A model generated the notes under the pieces. That model ran no database searches and had not been told where the DNA came from. It saw only the letters and a list, made by a program, of their open reading frames with translations. Shown here piece after piece: positions 33,911-42,151 of a stretch of 64,000 bases of DNA (within the stretch, counting starts at the first letter, position 1; each line of letters starts with the position of its first letter). This stretch comes from Pseudonocardia sp. TRM90224 (lineage in GTDB: Bacteria > Actinomycetota > Actinomycetes > Mycobacteriales > Pseudonocardiaceae). The position numbers were made by a program, and so were the translations under genes. The stretch spans positions 60,098 to 124,097 of the forward strand of contig NZ_JAJGSX010000027.1 in the NCBI RefSeq assembly GCF_021245725.1, read 5' to 3'.

Positions 33911-35524
33911 ATGTTCCAGTCGGAGTCCGAGCCGGAGTCGGAGTCTGGGCCGGAGTCGGAGCACCGCAGTCCGCTCCTTCCTGTCGCGATCGCGCTCGTG
34001 ACGGTCGGGACGCTCCTGCTCGTCGCCGCGGCGTTGCAGCCCTCATTGCACGTGATCGGCGTCGCCGACGGCGGCGCTGTCACACCTGCCGCGTTCGAGG
34101 ACCTGCAGATCCAGGCCGGCCCGGCGACGCAGGCCCAGCTCGACGGCGTGCCTGTGCCGCTGCGCCGCAATAGCGATGGCGATGGCGGCGACAAGGCGAG
34201 CCTCGAGGTGCCCGTCCCGGCAGAGGGACGCCACACGCTTGTCGTCACCTCACCCGGGGAGGCGATCCCGGGTTGGGGCGCCTCGAAGGAGCTGACCTTC
34301 GACGTCGACGCCACTCCGCCGGCCGTCGCGCTGGACGTGCCGGAGCCCGTCGAGCTGGGCCAGCCGTCGGTGATCACGGGACGCGCGCTGGGCGCGGAGA
34401 CGGTCAGCGCGCTCGGGGAGACCGTCGACGTCGCCGAGGACGGGTCGTTCAGCGTGCCGGTGCAGCCCGGCACGGCGTCGGTCGACCTCTCGGCCGTCGA
34501 CGCCGCAGGCAACACCGCCGCCCGCCAGGTACCGGTGCACGTGAAGCACCCGGGGATGCGCGCGGTGCACATGTCGGCGCTCGCCTGGAGCTCCGACTCC
34601 CTGCGCGAGCCGATCCTGCAGATGGCGAAGGAGGGCCGCATCAACACGGTGCAGCTCGACATCAAGGACGAGAGCGGCGAGATCGGCTACGCGTCGCAGG
34701 TGCCGCTCGCGCTGGAGATCGGCGCGAGCAAGGGGTACTACGACGCGCGGGCCGCGCTCGACCAGCTGCACGACGCCGGCCTGCGGGTGGTGGGGCGCGT
34801 CGTCGCCTTCCGCGACCCGATCCTGGCCGAGGCGTCCTGGACGGGCGGGCACAAGGACCGCGTGCTGCAGCAGTCGGACGGCTCGCCGTGGTCGGGCAAG
34901 TACGGCAAGTACGCGTTCACGAACTTCGCCAACCCCGAGGTGCGCGGCTACAACATCGCGCTCGCCGAGGAGGCATCGGAGCTCGGGTTCGACGAGATCC
35001 TCTACGACTACGTCCGCCGTCCCGACGGCAAGGTGTCGTCGATGCGGATCACCGGGCTGAACACGACGCCGGAGCAGTCGATCGCCGACTTCGTCGGCGA
35101 CACCCGCTCGGCGATCCGCAAGCACGGTGCGCTGCTCGGCGCGTCGGTCTACGGGATCGCGGCCACCCGCCCGACGGAGATCGCGCAGGACATCTCGAAG
35201 ATCGCCGACCGCGCGGACTACGTCGCGCCGATGGTCTACCCGTCGCACTGGGGCAACGGCGAGTACGGCGTCGCGAACCCAGAGGCCGAGCCGTACGACA
35301 TCACGGCCCGCTCGCTCGCCGACTTCCGGTCCATCACCGGCGGGCGGCACAACGCCGTGATCCCCTGGCTGCAGGCGTTCAGCCTCCGCCACACCTACGG
35401 GCCGGCGGAGGTGCGGGCGCAGATCGAGGCCGCCGAGAGCAATGGCATGGACTCGTTCCTGCTCTGGAACGCGAGCTGCCGCTATGACGCCGACGGGCTC
35501 TCCGTAGCACCCGCCGCACCTTGA
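33911..35524 (+). CDS. Putative glycoside hydrolase (DUF4015), membrane-anchored
   Basis: 537 residues. An acidic low-complexity N-terminus (SESEPESESGPESE) precedes a signal anchor helix (about 24-42). An Ig-like region (about 50-205) follows, then the DUF4015 TIM-barrel-like domain: RAVHMSALAWSSDSL, INTVQLDIKDESGEIGY, GLRVVGRVVAFRDPILA, FDEILYDYVRRPDGK, ADYVAPMVYPSHWGNGEYG. Acidic residues in DIKDE and YDYVR positions are candidate catalytic ones. ATG with AGGAGAGG directly upstream. Divergent from the deacetylase lipoprotein gene. Confidence 0.88.
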   Translation: MFQSESEPESESGPESEHRSPLLPVAIALVTVGTLLLVAAALQPSLHVIGVADGGAVTPAAFEDLQIQAGPATQAQLDGVPVPLRRNSDGDGGDKASLEVPVPAEGRHTLVVTSPGEAIPGWGASKELTFDVDATPPAVALDVPEPVELGQPSVITGRALGAETVSALGETVDVAEDGSFSVPVQPGTASVDLSAVDAAGNTAARQVPVHVKHPGMRAVHMSALAWSSDSLREPILQMAKEGRINTVQLDIKDESGEIGYASQVPLALEIGASKGYYDARAALDQLHDAGLRVVGRVVAFRDPILAEASWTGGHKDRVLQQSDGSPWSGKYGKYAFTNFANPEVRGYNIALAEEASELGFDEILYDYVRRPDGKVSSMRITGLNTTPEQSIADFVGDTRSAIRKHGALLGASVYGIAATRPTEIAQDISKIADRADYVAPMVYPSHWGNGEYGVANPEAEPYDITARSLADFRSITGGRHNAVIPWLQAFSLRHTYGPAEVRAQIEAAESNGMDSFLLWNASCRYDADGLSVAPAAP

Positions 35525-35645
35525 GCCGCCAGCACTCATAGTGACCGAGCACACACTGAACGCAAGATGGGCGGCGCGTGCCGTGCGTTCGGCGGCACAT
35601 CGGACCCGGCGTCGATGACGGTGTGAAATCGAGTGCAATCAGAGC

Positions 35646-35882
35646 GTGCATATTTTCGCTCCCTACGCCCGTCACAGCGGTCCACTGACAGGTCTGACGG
35701 CCGTACTCACGATCTGGTCCTTCTGGGCAGCGCCGGTCCTGGCCGCACCCACGACACTCGCCTTCGTGCTCGCCGCGTACCTGTGGAGCCTCGACCTCGA
35801 CGTGTGCGGCGCGCGGGTCCAGCGCCGCTGCCGGGGCTGCCGCACGGGCTGCATCGGCTGCCGCGAACGGATCGAAGCCTGA
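35646..35882 (+). CDS. Small hypothetical membrane protein with Cys-rich tail
   Basis: Possible 78-residue protein. Two hydrophobic segments (LTAVLTIWSFWAAPVLA and TTLAFVLAAYLWSL) precede a basic tail with five cysteines spaced C-x7-C-x2-C-x3-C-x2-C (VCGARVQRRCRGCRTGCIGC), which could bind a metal. Codons are strongly GC3-biased like neighbouring genes. No good ribosome site precedes the GTG, and no family is recognised, so it may be a chance frame. Confidence 0.45.
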   Translation: MHIFAPYARHSGPLTGLTAVLTIWSFWAAPVLAAPTTLAFVLAAYLWSLDLDVCGARVQRRCRGCRTGCIGCRERIEA

Positions 35883-35905
35883 CGCAGGCCGGCGCCCGAA
35901 ACTCC

Positions 35906-35935
35906 CACCCGCACCCGCACCCGCACCCGCACCCG
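35906..35935. repeat. Hexanucleotide microsatellite (CACCCG)5
   Basis: Five exact copies of CACCCG between the small hypothetical gene and the family A repeat at 35975. A slippage-prone tract outside any confident gene. Confidence 0.9.
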
Positions 35936-35974
35936 CCGCTCCGCGCACGGCACCGCGTGCGTCGCCCGCACGCG

Positions 35975-36031
35975 AGGGCAGGAAAGCCACTTTCCTGCCC
36001 TGTGAGGGCCGGAAAGTGGCTTTCCTGCCCT
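35975..36031. repeat. Inverted-repeat element, family A (long form)
   Basis: 27-bp arms (35975-36001 and 36005-36031), one mismatch, GTG loop. Preceded by a small hairpin GCGTGCG...CGCACGC (about 35955-35973) as at 13282. Lies 27 bp past the end of the convergent Ser/Thr kinase gene. Confidence 0.88.
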
Positions 36032-36058
36032 CCCCGGAGCACCAGGTGAGCTGCGGCG

Positions 36059-37198
36059 TCAGGGGGCGGAGGACGGGACGGCCGGCGGCGGCTCGTCCGA
36101 GCCGAGGCTCATCGCGATCCCGCCCAGCCCGGCCAGCACGATCATGGCCGCGGTGAGGGGTGACCGGAGCCTGCGCGGCACCCGCTTGCGGTGGCGCGCA
36201 GGGCCGCGGACCGCGGCGGCGACGAGCGTGGGTGCCGGCTCGTCATCGGCAGCGGCGTGGCGCGGGCCGGGCCCGGCCGAGTGGGCTGCGTGGCGGCCGG
36301 AGCCAGTGCCGATGTCGGTGTCGGCCCCGATGTCGAGCCGGCTCACGGGCTCGTAGCGCAGCAGCGCCGCGACGTGCTCGGCGCTGGGCCGGTCGCAAGG
36401 TGCGTCCGCGGTCATGGCCTGCAGCAGCGGGGTCAAGCCGTAGGGCAGCCCCGCCGGGACGGCCGGCCTGCGGTGCAACCGCGCCGACGCCGACTCGATC
36501 GGCTGGCCGGGGTACTCCCGGCGGCCCGTCAGCGCTTCCAGCAGCACCAGGCCGAGCGCGTAGACGTCCGACGGCGGCCCGACGATCTCCCCGCGGGCCT
36601 GTTCGGGGGCGAGGTAGGCGGCGGTCCCGACGACCAGCCCGGCGGCGGTGGCAACGGCGCCGTCGACGGTCCTCGCGATGCCGAAGTCGGTGAGCCGCAC
36701 CCGCGCGCCGTCGGCCGTGCCCCAGCCTTCGAGCAGGACGTTCGCCGGTTTCACATCGCGGTGCACGATGCCGTTGGCGTGCACGTGCGCCAGCACGTCC
36801 GCGAGCTCGACGCCGATGCGTCGCACGCTGTCGGGGTCCAGCGGGCCGTTGCGCAGCACCGCGGCGAGCGCCGGGCCGTCGACGAGATCGGTGACGATGT
36901 ACGGCCGGCCCTCGTCCCCGCTCTCGCCGTTGCCGCCGGCGATGCCGCCGCCCCGCAGTGCGACCAGCCCGGGGTGATCCAGCCGGAGCAGCGCGTTCAT
37001 CTCCCTGTGCTGCTGGCGCAGGTCGTGGTCGGTGGCCCCGGAACGGAAGAGCTTGATCGCGACGACGGACCCGTCGCGCAGGTCACGACCCCGGCGGACG
37101 ACGGCCGACGAACCGGTCCCGATCACCGGGCCGAGCGCGTACCGGCCCGCAACGGGTTCGTCGGGCGGGTCGGTATCGCTCGCCACAGCGGAAGTCAC
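36059..37198 (-). CDS. Serine/threonine protein kinase, membrane-anchored
   Basis: About 379 residues. Hanks-type kinase domain (about 18-285): glycine loop VIGTGSSAVVRRG, VAIKLF lysine near residue 49, catalytic loop HRDVKPANVLLE (about 146), DFG in LTDFGIAR, and APEQ at the activation-loop end. A linker and one C-terminal helix (PLTAAMIVLAGLGGIAMSLG) follow with only a short outer tail, so there is no PASTA-type sensor. The start is uncertain (GTG 37198 or ATG 37231). Confidence 0.92.
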   Translation of the reverse strand: MTSAVASDTDPPDEPVAGRYALGPVIGTGSSAVVRRGRDLRDGSVVAIKLFRSGATDHDLRQQHREMNALLRLDHPGLVALRGGGIAGGNGESGDEGRPYIVTDLVDGPALAAVLRNGPLDPDSVRRIGVELADVLAHVHANGIVHRDVKPANVLLEGWGTADGARVRLTDFGIARTVDGAVATAAGLVVGTAAYLAPEQARGEIVGPPSDVYALGLVLLEALTGRREYPGQPIESASARLHRRPAVPAGLPYGLTPLLQAMTADAPCDRPSAEHVAALLRYEPVSRLDIGADTDIGTGSGRHAAHSAGPGPRHAAADDEPAPTLVAAAVRGPARHRKRVPRRLRSPLTAAMIVLAGLGGIAMSLGSDEPPPAVPSSAP

Positions 37199-37285
37199 AA
37201 GTCGTAGATTCCCCCGTCCGGCCCAGTTCATGCACAAGAACGCCTGATGGTGGGCACAGAGATCACCCATCAGGATCACACCGGC

Positions 37286-38248
37286 TCACACATCGGGCAG
37301 ACGCTGCTGGCGACCTACCAGCGGGACGAGCGGATCCCCCGCTTCGGCCAGCCTGGCGGGCAGGTCCGAGATCGTCCACCGGTCCGGGCGCAGGGCCGGG
37401 TCCTCAAGCTCGTCCCACCCGATCGGCACCGAGACGGGCGCCCCCGCGGCGGGCCGCGCGCTGAACGGGGCGACGAGCGTCTTGTTGATCGCGTTCTGCG
37501 TGTAGTCGAGCCGCGCGAGGCCGCCCCGCTTGGCGCGCTGCCATTCCCAGCTGATCAGGTCGGGCACGGCGCGCCCGACCGCGCGCGACACCTTCTCCAC
37601 CCACGCCCGCGTATCGGCGAAGGTGTACCCGTCGGCGACCGGCACCCAGATCTGGATGCCGCGCCGGCCGGTGACCTTGGGCATGCCCTCGACGTCGAGG
37701 TGGTCCAGCGCGGTCCGGTACATCCTGGCCAGCACCAGGACGTCGGCGAACGAGCTCGTCGTACCCGGGTCGATGTCGATCAACGCCCACGTCGGCTGGT
37801 GCACATCGGGCAGCTTCGACGTCCACGGGTGCAGCTCGAGCGCACCGAAGTTGGCCAGCCAGACCAGCGCGGCGACGTCGTCCGGCACGATGTAGCACTC
37901 GGTCTCGCCGGGGTCGGCCTCCGCGTTGTACCAGCGGGTGAGCCATTCGGGCGCGTGGTCGGGCACCTCCTTGTGCCAGAACCCGCCCTGCTCGACGCCG
38001 TCGGGGAAGCGGTGCATGTTCACCGGCCGCCCGGCCAGGTACGGCAGCATGAACGGGCCGCTGACCGCGTGATGGCGGATCAGATCGCGCTTGGTCACCG
38101 CTGCGGCACCCGCGCGCGACGGGAAGAGCACCTTGTGGAGGTTGGTCAGCGCCAGGTCACGGCCCTGCAGGTGCCACGTCCCCTGCCGGCCGAGCTCGTC
38201 CAGCGCCGCGAGCTCGGCGGCGCTCGGCGGTTCCCTCCTGCCCGGCAT
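37286..38248 (-). CDS. Stand-alone LigD-type polymerase domain (NHEJ primase-polymerase)
   Basis: 320 residues spanning a whole LigD POL domain and nothing else: LTNLHKVLFPSRAGAAAVTKRDLIRHH, RPVNMHRFPDGVEQGGFWHKE, the two metal Asp in LIDIDPGTT, KVTGRRGIQIWVPV, RLDYTQNAINKTLVAPFSARPAAGAPVSVPI. In the usual TSGSKGLHV-like motif the His is replaced by Gln. Stand-alone PolD proteins occur in mycobacteria beside LigD. No Ku or ligase partner is adjacent. The start could also be GTG 38284. Confidence 0.9.
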   Translation of the reverse strand: MPGRREPPSAAELAALDELGRQGTWHLQGRDLALTNLHKVLFPSRAGAAAVTKRDLIRHHAVSGPFMLPYLAGRPVNMHRFPDGVEQGGFWHKEVPDHAPEWLTRWYNAEADPGETECYIVPDDVAALVWLANFGALELHPWTSKLPDVHQPTWALIDIDPGTTSSFADVLVLARMYRTALDHLDVEGMPKVTGRRGIQIWVPVADGYTFADTRAWVEKVSRAVGRAVPDLISWEWQRAKRGGLARLDYTQNAINKTLVAPFSARPAAGAPVSVPIGWDELEDPALRPDRWTISDLPARLAEAGDPLVPLVGRQQRLPDV

Positions 38249-38294
38249 GTGGCCGTATACCCATATCGCCGGTCCTGGACGCACGCGCCCCGGG

Positions 38295-39101
38295 TCAGGG
38301 CAGGATCGAGTCGACGTACCCGCCGTCGACGCGCACAGCGGCGCCCGTGGTCGCCGAGGCGAGGTCGCTGCTCAGGTACGCGACCATGTTCGCGATCTCG
38401 GTCGGTTCGATGAGCCGCTGCAGCAGCGACTGCGGCCGGTGCTCCAGCATGAACCGGCGCTGCGCCTCGTCCCACGGCAGGTCGTCCCCGACCAGCTCCT
38501 TGACGAAGTCCTCGACGCCACCGGTGTGGGTGGGGCCGGCGAGCACGGAGTTGACGGTGACGCCGGTGCCGGCGGCCGCCTTGGCGAACCCGCGGGTGAC
38601 GGCCAGCTGCGCGGTCTTCGTGACGCCGTAGTGCACCATCTCCAGCGGTGTCACGACCGACGAGTCGCTGGAGATCGACAACACCCGCCCGAACCCGCGT
38701 TCCATCATCCCCGGCAGGTAGGAGCGGGTGAGCCGGACCCCGGCGAGCACGTTCACCTCGAAGTAGCGCCGCCACTGCGCGTCGTCGATCTCCAGCACCG
38801 GCGTGGGCGCGAAGATGCCGAGGTTGTTGACCAGCACGTCCACCGAGGGCAGCTCGGCGAGCAGGTGCGCCGCACCGTCGTCAGCGGCGACGTCGGCCGC
38901 TGCCCCGCGCACGGTCGCGCCCTGCACTGCATCCTGCACAGCGGCGACGGCAGCCGCGACGCGTTCCTCGGTGCGCCCGTTGACGACGACGTCCGCGCCG
39001 GCCTGAGCCAGCCGCACGGCGATCGCCTGACCTATCCCCTGGGTCGATCCGGTGACGAGCGCTGTGCGCCCGCCGAGGTCGATGCTCAGCTCGGTGGTCA
39101 C
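38295..39101 (-). CDS. SDR family oxidoreductase
   Basis: 268-residue classical short-chain dehydrogenase: TALVTGSTQGIGQAIAVRL (cofactor motif), VVVNGRTEERVAAA (Arg after the second strand favours NADP), DVLVNNLGIF, SISSDSSVVTPLEMVHYGVTKTAQLA (catalytic Ser, Tyr, Lys), VRVDGGYVDSILP at the C-terminus. GTG start at 39101. It lies 47 bp upstream of the LigD-Pol gene on the same strand, probably by chance of operon layout. Confidence 0.92.
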   Translation of the reverse strand: MTTELSIDLGGRTALVTGSTQGIGQAIAVRLAQAGADVVVNGRTEERVAAAVAAVQDAVQGATVRGAAADVAADDGAAHLLAELPSVDVLVNNLGIFAPTPVLEIDDAQWRRYFEVNVLAGVRLTRSYLPGMMERGFGRVLSISSDSSVVTPLEMVHYGVTKTAQLAVTRGFAKAAAGTGVTVNSVLAGPTHTGGVEDFVKELVGDDLPWDEAQRRFMLEHRPQSLLQRLIEPTEIANMVAYLSSDLASATTGAAVRVDGGYVDSILP

Positions 39102-39137
39102 CCGATCACCGTAGTGGCCGCCGGTCACCTCCACCGG

Positions 39138-40613
39138 TCATGCGGCGACCGCGGTGCTCTCGTCCTTCCGTGCCGAGGAACCACGGCCGACCAGGAACGA
39201 CAGCGCAACCACGCCGATCGAGATGATCGCTGCGACGAGGAACGCCGCGTGCGTGCCGGCGGCGTCGACGTCGCCCTGCGGATCGAGCGAGTTGACCGTC
39301 ATCACGGTGATGAAGAGCGCCGTCCCGGCCGCGCCCGCAACCTGCTGCAACGTCGTCAGGATGGCGCTGCCGTGGGAGTACAGCTCCGCGGGCAACGAGC
39401 CGAGCGCGTCCGTCATCAGCGGCGTGAACATGATCGACAGCCCGATGCACAGCGTGACGTGCACCGCCACCGCCATGAGCAGCGGCGACTCGGCGCCCAG
39501 CATGGTGAACAGCCAAAGCGCACCGCAGACGACGAGCGCGCCGGGCACGACGAGCGGGCGCGCGCCGTACTTGTCGAAGAGCCGCCCCACCACCGGTCCG
39601 AGCAGGCCCATGACCAGCCCGCCCGGCAGCAGCACCAGCCCGGTTGCCGTTGTCGAGGCGTGCAGCACGCTCTGCAGGTAGAGCGGCAGCAGGATGAGCG
39701 CCCCGAACAGCGCCATCATTGCGAGGATGACCAGCACGAGCGCGACGAGGTAGGTCCGGTGCGCGAGCGGGCGCAGGTCGAGCAGCGCCTTGTGGTCGCG
39801 CTGCAGCCGCAGTTGCCGCAGCACGAACGTCGCCAGCGCGACCGCCCCGACGGCCGTCGGGATCCACGGCGAGACCGCCATGTCGTGCCGCAGCGACTCA
39901 CCGATGCTGCTCATCCCGTAGATGAGGCCGGCGAACGCGACCCCGGAGAGGAGCACGGAGAGCACGTCGAGCGGCACCGGGCGGGTCTCCGCCGTCACCC
40001 GCAGGTAGGTGGCGCCGAGCGCGAGCGCGATCACCGCGATCGGCAGCACCAGCCAGAACATCCACCGCCAGTCGAGCACCTGCAGGATCAGCCCGGAGAT
40101 CGTCGGGCCGATCGCGGGCGCGACCGCGATGACGATCGTGATCGTGCCCATGGTGCGGCCCCTGCGCTCGGCCGGCACGAGCCGCAGCAGCGTCGTCATC
40201 AGCAGCGGCACCATCATCGCCGTCCCGCTGGCCTGCACGACCCGGCCCACCAGCAGCACCTCGAACCCCGGCGCGAGCGCCGCGATGAGCACACCGGTGG
40301 TGAACAGACCCATCGACGTCAGGTAGATCGATCGCGGCGCGAAGCGCTCCAGCACCCACCCGGTCGCGGGGATCACCACGGCCATCGTGAGCAGGAAACC
40401 GCTGGTCAGCCACTGCGCGGCGCTCGGTGTGACGTTCAGGTCGGTCATCAGGCGCGGCAACGCCACGCTCATGATCGTCTCGTTCAGGATCATGACGAAC
40501 GCGGAGCCGACCAGCAACGCGATCACGAGCCCGGGCCGCGCCGTTCCGGAGCCCGCCTGCTCAGCGGCATCCGTCTCGACCGGCTGTGGCTCCTCGCCCT
40601 TCGGGCCGTCCAT
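39138..40613 (-). CDS. MFS multidrug transporter, DHA2 family (EmrB/QacA)
   Basis: 491 residues, about 14 helices. DHA2 hallmarks: FVMILNETIMSVALPRLMTDLNVTPSAAQWLTSGFLLTMAVVIPATGWVLERF (helices 1-2 and motif A region), VGRVVQASGTAMMVPLL, and motif C-like APAIGPTISGLILQ. ATG 40613 has GGGGGAGA upstream. A Lys/Glu-rich N-terminal tail precedes helix 1. Exports drugs or other hydrophobic compounds by proton antiport (family knowledge). Same strand as SDR, 36 bp upstream of it. Confidence 0.92.
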   Translation of the reverse strand: MDGPKGEEPQPVETDAAEQAGSGTARPGLVIALLVGSAFVMILNETIMSVALPRLMTDLNVTPSAAQWLTSGFLLTMAVVIPATGWVLERFAPRSIYLTSMGLFTTGVLIAALAPGFEVLLVGRVVQASGTAMMVPLLMTTLLRLVPAERRGRTMGTITIVIAVAPAIGPTISGLILQVLDWRWMFWLVLPIAVIALALGATYLRVTAETRPVPLDVLSVLLSGVAFAGLIYGMSSIGESLRHDMAVSPWIPTAVGAVALATFVLRQLRLQRDHKALLDLRPLAHRTYLVALVLVILAMMALFGALILLPLYLQSVLHASTTATGLVLLPGGLVMGLLGPVVGRLFDKYGARPLVVPGALVVCGALWLFTMLGAESPLLMAVAVHVTLCIGLSIMFTPLMTDALGSLPAELYSHGSAILTTLQQVAGAAGTALFITVMTVNSLDPQGDVDAAGTHAAFLVAAIISIGVVALSFLVGRGSSARKDESTAVAA

Positions 40614-40720
40614 GCTGTTTCTCCCCCGTCCGTTCGGCCAGCTCCCTCGTGCGCCGGCCCGTCCATCCTGCATGACGGGCCGAGCGCACGAAGGGGTAGG
40701 ACCACCTGACCGGGGTCTTC

Positions 40721-41125
40721 TCAGTGGGCGGCCAGGCGGTCCCCGAGCTCGTCGGGAGGGTCGGCCGAGATGGTGAGCACGGTGTCGACGCCGGTGATCT
40801 CCAGCGGGCGTGCGACCACCCGGCTGGCAGCACCGGCGATGTGCAGCGCGGCACCGGCGGCCTGCGCCTGCCGGTGCGCCTCCACGAGCGCCTGGATCCC
40901 GCCCGAGCTGAGGAACTGCACGTCGGAGCAGTCGAGCACAACGTGCTGACGGCGGCCGAGCTCGGCGGTGAGCCGGTCACGCAGCGTGTCGACGGTCACC
41001 ATGTCGATCTCCCCGACCGGTCGCAGTACGATCACCGCGCCGTTCACGACCCGTTCTTCTATGGGCAGCGATTCCACTGCCGCCCTGCCTGCGTGCGGCT
41101 CTTCCAGGTCGTGGGGTCGGGTCAT
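40721..41125 (-). CDS. STAS domain protein (anti-sigma factor antagonist)
   Basis: 134 residues, one STAS domain: VIVLRPVGEIDMVTVDTLRDRLTAEL, HVVLDCSDVQFLSSGGIQALVEAHRQAQAAG, and a C-terminal PLEITGVDTVLTI strand-helix. The SSGG motif supplies the phosphorylatable Ser of SpoIIAA-like proteins. It is expected to bind a switch kinase and release a sigma factor. No kinase or sigma gene is next to it. Divergent from the GAF-ANTAR gene across 143 bp. Confidence 0.9.
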   Translation of the reverse strand: MTRPHDLEEPHAGRAAVESLPIEERVVNGAVIVLRPVGEIDMVTVDTLRDRLTAELGRRQHVVLDCSDVQFLSSGGIQALVEAHRQAQAAGAALHIAGAASRVVARPLEITGVDTVLTISADPPDELGDRLAAH

Positions 41126-41268
41126 ATGTCCTCCGTCGATGCAGCACGAATCGGCGGAGCTGTTGGCTCAACTCGCTGGTCGCATTCTTTCCGAGATCAA
41201 TTGTCGACGGCAAGCGACCTCGGCGACCATCCACCTTCCGGCGGACGGCTCGGGGTTACTCTCCACCG

Positions 41269-42024
41269 GTGTCCGTCGACGAGTCCCACGAGCTGGGCGA
41301 TGAGCTGCCGACGCCCGCCGGTTCGTTGGCGGCCCAGTTCGTGGAGCTCGCCGACGTGCTGCTGACGGCGCCGACGGTCAACGAGGTCCTGACGAAGGTG
41401 ATGTACGCGGCGCGGGCGGTCGTGGCGGACGCGGGCGAGGTCAGCGTCACCGTGCGGGCACCGGACGGGCGCTTCCACACCCCGGTCGCCACCGCGCTGT
41501 TCGCCGAGCGGCTCGACGTCCTGCAGTACGACCTCGACGAGGGGCCGTGCGTCGAGGCGACCCGCACGCCCGGGCTCGGGCTCACGGCGTCGGCCGATCT
41601 GCGGCATTCCGTCGAGTTCCCCCGTTGGGGGCCCGTCGCTGCCGAGCTCGGCGTGCGCAGCGTGCTCGCCGTGGGCCTGTTCCCAGGTGGGGAGCCGCCC
41701 CGGATGGGCGCGTTGAACTTCTACTCGCCGGTGCCGAACGGGCTCGACGGCGCCGACCGCGACATCGCGCTGATCCTGGCCGCGCACGCGTCGACAGCGC
41801 TGGCCACGACAACCGCGTTCACCGCGAGCGAGCTGGAGTCGGCGCAGCTGCGCACGGCCCTGGACAGCCGCGACGTCATCGGCCAGGCCAAAGGCATCCT
41901 CATGGAACGGCGCGGGATCAGCGCCGACGAGGCGTTCGAGGTGCTCCGCGCGGCGTCGCAGAACCTGAACATCAAGCTCACCGACGTCGCCCGCACCCTC
42001 GCTGCCAACCGCGCCCAAATCTGA
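41269..42024 (+). CDS. GAF and ANTAR domain RNA-binding regulator
   Basis: 251 residues. GAF domain (about 20-180: LADVLLTAPTVNEVLTKVMYAARAVVADAGEVSVTV, YDLDEGPCVEATR, VRSVLAVGLF, ALNFYSP) followed by a C-terminal three-helix ANTAR domain (about 190-248: ALDSRDVIGQAKGILMERRGISADEAFEVLRAASQNLNIKLTDVARTL). ANTAR proteins bind paired RNA hairpins to prevent termination. GTG start. No ANTAR target hairpin pair was recognised nearby. Confidence 0.93.
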   Translation: MSVDESHELGDELPTPAGSLAAQFVELADVLLTAPTVNEVLTKVMYAARAVVADAGEVSVTVRAPDGRFHTPVATALFAERLDVLQYDLDEGPCVEATRTPGLGLTASADLRHSVEFPRWGPVAAELGVRSVLAVGLFPGGEPPRMGALNFYSPVPNGLDGADRDIALILAAHASTALATTTAFTASELESAQLRTALDSRDVIGQAKGILMERRGISADEAFEVLRAASQNLNIKLTDVARTLAANRAQI

Positions 42025-42029
42025 GTCGT

Positions 42030-42092
42030 CGTCGACAACGACCTTCTGGCGGTTTGTGAGCGCTAACAACAGCCATTACGTCGTTGTCGACG
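42030..42092. repeat. Inverted-repeat element, family D (copy D2)
   Basis: 21-bp arms (42030-42050 and 42072-42092) with three mismatches. The loop holds the reverse complement of the 17-nt loop motif of D1 (42052-42068). It starts 6 bp after the GAF-ANTAR stop, before the convergent PaaX gene. Confidence 0.85.
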
Positions 42093-42151
42093 GTCAACCT
42101 CGGCAAAGAAGGCATAGGGGGCGGGTAACGACAGCGCCACACAAAGTGAGT

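Noticed and set aside
38091..40709. 872-codon plus-strand frame opposite the MFS and SDR genes
   Set aside because: Low-complexity His/Arg/Gln/Asp sequence created by GC-rich antisense codons; the minus-strand genes have clear family signatures.
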